From: JAKFDK01 sp036676195
Lineage (GTDB): Bacteria > Bacillota > Sulfobacillia > Symbiobacteriales > ZC4RG38
Assembly: GCA_036676195.1 (NCBI GenBank)
Contig: JAKFDK010000067.1
Span: forward strand, 1 to 44,152
DNA: 44,152 nucleotides
Reading direction: 5' to 3'
Made by a program: the position numbers and the translations under genes
Shown here: in pieces, positions 40,334 to 44,152 of the stretch
Layout: the number at the start of each line of letters is the position of its first letter
How positions within the stretch are numbered: position 1 is the stretch's first letter
Notes under the pieces: model-generated
What the model saw: the letters and a program-made list of their open reading frames with translations, nothing else
What the model was told of the DNA's origin: nothing
Databases searched by the model: none

Positions 40334-41030
40334 ACTGGCCGATGTTCAGGTCTTTTACGGCGACGTGCAAGTGCTCTGGGGGGCCACGCTGGCGGTGGGT
40401 ACCGGCGAAATCGCCGCCCTGGTCGGGGCCAACGGCGCCGGCAAGTCTACCACGATCAAGGCGATCTCCCGGCTTGTCCCCCTGGCCGCCGGCTCTGTCA
40501 CCTATGACGGCGTGCCCATTACCGCCCTGCCCCCGCACCGGGTGGTAGAACTGGGGATTGTCCAGGTTCCGGAGGGGCGGCGGCTGTTTCCAAAGATGAC
40601 GGTGTACGAAAACCTGCTGGTCGGCTCCCATATCCCGGGCGCCCGGCCGCACCGGGCGGAAAATTTGCAGTGGGTGTACAGCCTGTTTCCCCGGCTGGAA
40701 GAACGGGCCACCCAGTTGGCCGGAACCCTCTCCGGTGGTGAGCAGCAAATGGTGGCGATCGCCCGCGGCCTGATGTCCCGCCCCCGGCTGCTGATGCTGG
40801 ACGAGCCCTCGCTCGGTCTGGCCCCGCTGGTGGTGCAGGAGGTCTTCCGGGTCATTACCCGCCTGCGGGAGGCCGGCATCACCATCCTGCTCGTGGAACA
40901 GAACACGGCCCACTCCCTGGCCATTGCCGACCGTGGCTTTGTCATGGAAAACGGCCGGGTCGTCCTTGGCGGCACCGGCCGGGAACTGCTGGCCAACGAG
41001 CATGTGAAAAAGGCCTATCTGGGTGCCTGA
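40323..41030 (+). CDS. livF: Branched-chain amino acid-type ABC ATPase LivF
   Basis: 235 residues from ATG overlapping livG. Walker A GANGAGKST, VPEGRRLFPKMTVYENLLVG typical of LivF, signature LSGGEQQMVAIARGLM, Walker B LLMLDEPSLGLAP, and switch residues in LLVEQNT. It is the last gene of livKHMGF and ends at a strong terminator. Confidence 0.92.
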   Translation: MLLELADVQVFYGDVQVLWGATLAVGTGEIAALVGANGAGKSTTIKAISRLVPLAAGSVTYDGVPITALPPHRVVELGIVQVPEGRRLFPKMTVYENLLVGSHIPGARPHRAENLQWVYSLFPRLEERATQLAGTLSGGEQQMVAIARGLMSRPRLLMLDEPSLGLAPLVVQEVFRVITRLREAGITILLVEQNTAHSLAIADRGFVMENGRVVLGGTGRELLANEHVKKAYLGA

Positions 41031-41039
41031 GCCCGCCCC

Positions 41040-41075
41040 TTCGCCCTCTGTCCCGGCCCGGGGACAGGGGGCGAA
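41040..41075 (+). terminator. Terminator of the liv operon
   Basis: 15-bp stem with one G-T pair (TTCGCCCTCTGTCCC / GGGACAGGGGGCGAA), 6-base loop, nine bases after livF. Confidence 0.7.
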
Positions 41076-41150
41076 CTTGTCCGTACCCGGCGGAACCGGC
41101 CGGTCGCTGCCAACGTCCCAATTTCAGCGGGGCGACGGCAGGTCTTGGAC

Positions 41151-41809
41151 ATGACGCCGCCGTCGGGACGCCGGAACAGGCCGCCTTTGCCGCCGCCGGG
41201 ACGCCGGAGCGGGCCGCCGGCGCCAAGGCGTACCTGAAGAGCAAGCTGAACTTTTTCGGGGTGACCGTGCCGTTCATCCGGTCCACGGCGCGGACCTTCA
41301 AGCGCAGCCACCGTGATCTGGACCACACGGATCTGCTGGATCTGGTTGAAGCCCTGTGGCAGACCCCCGACCACGAACTGCGTACCCTGGGCATTGTGCT
41401 GCTGGAACTGTACGCCGACCGCCTGGAGACCGCCGACCTGGCCGTGGTGGAGAGCCTGTTACGCCGCTGCCACACCTGGGACCATGTCGATAGTCTGGCG
41501 CCCCAGGTGGCCGGAGCCCTGGTGGAGCGGGACCCGGCCACGAAGGCTGTGCTGCAGCGCTGGGCGCAGGACGAAAACTTCTGGATCCACCGGGCTGCCC
41601 TGCTGGCGTTGCTGGTGCCCTTGCGGGCAGGTAAGGGCGACTTTGCTCTCTTCGCCGAATTCGCCGCCGCCATGATCGCCGAAAAAGAATTCTTCATCCG
41701 CAAGGCCATTGGCTGGGTGCTGCGCGAAGTGAGCAAGAAGCGGCCGGAACTGGTGCATAGCTTCCTGAAGCAACACCTGAATCAGGTGTCCGGCCTGACC
41801 AGTGGGGCA
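41151..41809 (+). pseudogene. AlkD-like DNA glycosylase gene, damaged at both ends
   Basis: The open frame encodes HEAT-like helices of the AlkD (DNA alkylation repair, PF08713) family: AYLKSKLNFFGVTVPFIRST, LLDLVEALWQTPDHELRTLG, VDSLAPQVAGAL, DENFWIHRAALLALL and FFIRKAIGWVLREVSKKRPE. Homology (AAGTPERAAGAKAYLK) begins well upstream of the first in-frame start, GTG at 41261, while an ATG at 41151 is out of frame by one base. At the 3' end the usual SGLTLREA-type close is replaced after QVSGLT, and the frame runs on to 42070 antisense to the next gene. A start-proximal frameshift and lost terminus suggest a pseudogene, or a shortened protein. Confidence 0.6.
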
Positions 41810-41816
41810 CCCGGCC

Positions 41817-42794
41817 CTACGACACCAGTACCGTTCTGGCCGTTAGCTGGTCGTAAACGACCCCCTGTACCGGCACCGCCGACAGCAACCGCCCGGCCTG
41901 GCGGGCCTGCAGGCGCAGCATCGGTTCGGCCAGGAAATCGTTTTCAATCAGCAGGTGTTCTGTCAGCCGCTGCGGGAAGTTGGCCTGCAGGGTACAGGTG
42001 CGCTGAGCCGCCAGGGCGCTGGACAAGAAGCGCTCCCAGTCCCCGGACAGCATCAGCGTGCCCCGCATGAGCCGGGACAGGCAGCCGCAGTCCGCCGCCG
42101 TTTCCCGGCGGGCGCCCACCTCCTGCAGCAACCCCTGGAAGCGGTCCTGAAACTGGAGCGCGCCCTGCACCAGCCGGTCCTGCCAGGGGCGCAGGAAGCT
42201 AATCAGGATCCCGGTATGCTCCAGGTGATGTTTGCCCCAGAATTCGGTCCAGGCCAGGCTCGCCGCCACCGCCTCCGGCAGTGGCACCTTGTCGATCAGG
42301 CTGCGGGCAATGGTCGGCACCGGCCGCTGCGGCGCCCCCGGCAGCCCCAGGCTCGCCCGAGTCGGGGTACGGCGGCCGCAGACATGATCGACAATGCCCA
42401 GAAAGAATTCGGTTTCCCGGCGCAGGTGGGCCACCATCTCCGGGGTGAACAGATGCAGCGTCTGGCAGGTGCGGATCAGTTCCTCCACCCCGGCCTTGAA
42501 CTGCACCACCGCCCGCAGCACCGGCACGGCCTGCGCGGTCACCGCATCCACCGCCGCCGGCTGCACCGGCTCCGGCAGGTCAGCCAATTCCGCCCGCAAC
42601 TGGTCCAGTTCCACCGCCAGCCGGTCCGCCTGCCGGAACAGGGTTTCCTGGGTCGGGTCTGTGTAATTGCGGATCAGTTTCAGATGGTCGGAGGCAATGC
42701 GCAGGGAGGCCAGCGTTTCGTTATAGAGCGCACCGGCCCGCAGCACATCGGCCGCCATTGCCTCACTCAGCGGTCCGCCGGGACTGGAGACCAC
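41817..42794 (-). CDS. DUF2935 family protein
   Basis: 325 residues from GTG at 42794, eight bases after GGGAGG; an ATG at 42830 is the alternative. It consists of two helical, ferritin-like halves: LRRETEFFLGIVDHV and AWTEFWGKHHLEHTGILISF in the middle, and LTEHLLIENDFLAEPMLRL near the end, where Glu and His residues could hold metal. DUF2935 proteins occur mainly in spore-formers; function unknown. It converges on the AlkD remnant. Confidence 0.78.
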   Translation of the reverse strand: MVSSPGGPLSEAMAADVLRAGALYNETLASLRIASDHLKLIRNYTDPTQETLFRQADRLAVELDQLRAELADLPEPVQPAAVDAVTAQAVPVLRAVVQFKAGVEELIRTCQTLHLFTPEMVAHLRRETEFFLGIVDHVCGRRTPTRASLGLPGAPQRPVPTIARSLIDKVPLPEAVAASLAWTEFWGKHHLEHTGILISFLRPWQDRLVQGALQFQDRFQGLLQEVGARRETAADCGCLSRLMRGTLMLSGDWERFLSSALAAQRTCTLQANFPQRLTEHLLIENDFLAEPMLRLQARQAGRLLSAVPVQGVVYDQLTARTVLVS

Positions 42795-42830
42795 CGGCAT
42801 CCCCTCCCACTTCGGGTGAACTGCACCCAT

Positions 42831-43272
42831 GCTATGTGGCCTGAGGGGCGGGTGGAACCGGGGGCGGGGCGGACCCGACTGACAAAGATGAGTCGAATGT
42901 CTCACCCCCGCCGGCCGGCGGGCAGCAGGCCGGCGCGGCTGTTCGTCCGGCACACGGCGGCGGGGGTTGTATGCGCCGGATGGTCCGGCCTTACAGACGT
43001 ATGGCCTGCCCGGTAGCCGCTGCCGGCGCAGGTGGTCCGGTGCCGGAGCGGCGCCAGTGGGCCAACGGCCCCGGTCCGCTCCACATGGCGTGGGACCTGC
43101 GCACCAGAGCCGAATGAAACCAGGGGCTCCCCAACCGGGACGCCCCTGGTTTCCTGCTTCCATTCCTTGCCTGCAACCAGCCGGCTGGAAGATTTTATGC
43201 ACAAGGGAAGCGATCAGTGGCGCTGAAGATATGTGGCGTAGAGGCAGTTGCCAATTGAAAGGATGGAAACCC
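42831..43272. other. Intergenic stretch with hairpin and a doubtful small ORF
   Basis: No convincing gene was found in about 440 bases. A 48-codon plus-strand frame (42971-43117; begins MRRMVRPYRRM) has only a G-rich stretch before it. Its end overlaps a clear 11-bp hairpin, AAACCAGGGGC / GCCCCTGGTTT at 43117-43152, which looks like a terminator. A small RNA or short basic peptide is possible but not shown. Confidence 0.3.
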
Positions 43273-43869
43273 ATGCTACGCCGCACAATTGCTGGATTAC
43301 TGCTTGCCACTTGCCTGACAGTAGGTGTGGCACCCCACTACGCCATGGCCGGGACTCGGCCGTCGGCCGGCGCCTATGCGCAGCTCCAGACTCTGGCGCA
43401 GCCGGGCGGGGGTGAAAGTCCGGCGCCGGCCCAGGTGAACCAGCTCAGCGGCGCCGCTCAGTCCCAGCCATCAGACCAGCGGTTCCGTAACATTATCCGC
43501 CGCCTGCTCTTTCTGGAAGCGTTGCGCCTGCTCCTGATGCAAATTTCCGGGTTCGATCTCTCGGTGCTCGGCGATGACTTCTGGTTCCAGATCTATCTGC
43601 GGGTCGTGGCCCGGGGGCTGGACGCCACCCTGACCTATGACGCCGCCACCGGCACCAGTTCCCTGATCAAGGGCAACGGCCGGGTCGATATTCGCCCCGG
43701 CGATGGCAATATCATCATCAGTAACGGGACCACCACCGTGTTGGTGCCCGGCAACCTCAGCACCGGAGCCGCCGGTTCCTTCTGGAAGGTATGCGATATG
43801 ATCTATTCTTTCATTAAACAGGCCCAGGACATGATTCCCCCGCTGCCGCCCATGCCCGCCCATTCGTAA
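43273..43869 (+). CDS. Exported protein of unknown function
   Basis: 198 residues from ATG after AAAGGATGG. A clear signal peptide: MLRRT, core IAGLLLATCLTVGV, cleavage after APHYAMA. A Gln/Ser/Pro-rich linker follows, then a basic helix (RFRNIIRRLLFLEALRLLLM) and a compact region with beta-type sequence (ATLTYDAATGTSSLIKGNGR, NIIISNGTTTVLVPG). The tail is proline-rich (MIPPLPPMPAHS). No family recognised. It stands alone, with a terminator behind it. Confidence 0.65.
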   Translation: MLRRTIAGLLLATCLTVGVAPHYAMAGTRPSAGAYAQLQTLAQPGGGESPAPAQVNQLSGAAQSQPSDQRFRNIIRRLLFLEALRLLLMQISGFDLSVLGDDFWFQIYLRVVARGLDATLTYDAATGTSSLIKGNGRVDIRPGDGNIIISNGTTTVLVPGNLSTGAAGSFWKVCDMIYSFIKQAQDMIPPLPPMPAHS

Positions 43870-43884
43870 CACCTGCGCTCCCGA

Positions 43885-43921
43885 GCCAGGCCCGGCGCCA
43901 CCCCCCGGCACCGGGCCTGGC
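43885..43921 (+). terminator. Terminator after the exported protein gene
   Basis: 11-bp perfect stem GCCAGGCCCGG / CCGGGCCTGGC with a 15-base loop, 15 bases after the stop codon. Confidence 0.65.
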
Positions 43922-44036
43922 CGCGCTTGCAGGGGCCGTCTCGGCACGACCGCCCGGAGCAGTTCCGATCCGCCGCCGGCTTCACGGCGGCCGTCACTCA
44001 GCGCGGGCCACCGGGGCTGGTAGAGGCCCGGCGGGC

Positions 44037-44092
44037 AATCGTCCGTTTTTGCCCCTCTTCCGCCGCGCCGTGCTGGGCAAAAACGGACGATT
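44037..44092. repeat. 18-bp perfect inverted repeat
   Basis: AATCGTCCGTTTTTGCCC and its exact reverse complement flank 20 bases. Each arm carries a T5 or A5 run. It may be a transcription terminator for a gene beyond the window edge, a regulator binding site, or the end of a mobile sequence. Confidence 0.55.
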
Positions 44093-44152
44093 CCAATTCA
44101 ACGGGGGCAACCTCACCATTTCGCCCCCCGGCGCACGCCTCCGCCCCCCGGC

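Overview
The window looks like chromosomal DNA of a high-GC, spore-forming Firmicute. Reasons: two CotF-like spore coat genes, a DUF2935 protein, strong AGGAGG-type ribosome binding sites, frequent GTG and TTG starts, menaquinone synthesis by the futalosine route, a Firmicute-type ferredoxin-NADP reductase, and a DctS/DctR/binding-protein sensing set. No rRNA, tRNA, CRISPR array or intact insertion sequence was seen. The genus cannot be fixed from the sequence alone.

Layout. 1-1.6 kb: frameshifted remains of a NACHT (STAND) NTPase gene. 1.6-4.6 kb: an alpha/beta hydrolase, a MESH1-like HD phosphohydrolase, a HAD protein with an altered active-site motif, and two tiny membrane-peptide genes. 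4.6-6.9 kb: mqnE and a divergent mqnC-like gene (menaquinone). 7-10.3 kb: a DUF169 protein, remains of a chemotaxis receptor and of a GlcF-type CCG domain, an RRM RNA-binding protein, and a proline-rich protein of unknown function. 10.3-14.5 kb: a PhnD/C/E/E-type ABC importer and a YmfI-like reductase. 14.8-18 kb: ferredoxin-NADP reductase, an XRE regulator, and a TPR protein followed by a short exported peptide (Rap/Phr-like). 18-21.5 kb: type II NADH dehydrogenase, a stand-alone B3/B4 domain protein, HMG-CoA lyase, and a small membrane protein.

21.6-27.6 kb is the most unusual part: one tight operon, preceded by a structured leader, reading queD, queE, luxE-like, luxC-like, class III aminotransferase, lipoprotein. 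QueD and QueE make 7-carboxy-7-deazaguanine (CDG), a carboxylic acid. LuxE-like enzymes activate a carboxylate as acyl-AMP and then a thioester, LuxC-like enzymes reduce it to an aldehyde, and class III aminotransferases turn aldehydes into primary amines. Together they could convert CDG to 7-aminomethyl-7-deazaguanine (preQ1), bypassing QueC and QueF. This is inference, but the gene order fits the chemistry.

27.6-32.5 kb: an RluD-type pseudouridine synthase, a membrane protein, two coat genes overlapping an FMN-dependent glutamate-synthase-like gene, a methyltransferase and a small membrane protein. 32.6-36.2 kb: a CitA/DcuS-family kinase, its response regulator and a DctP-type binding protein with no transporter genes beside it. 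36.3-41 kb: a complete livKHMGF branched-chain amino acid (or similar) importer. 41-44.1 kb: a damaged AlkD-like gene, a DUF2935 protein, an exported protein of unknown function, and a perfect 18-bp inverted repeat near the window end.
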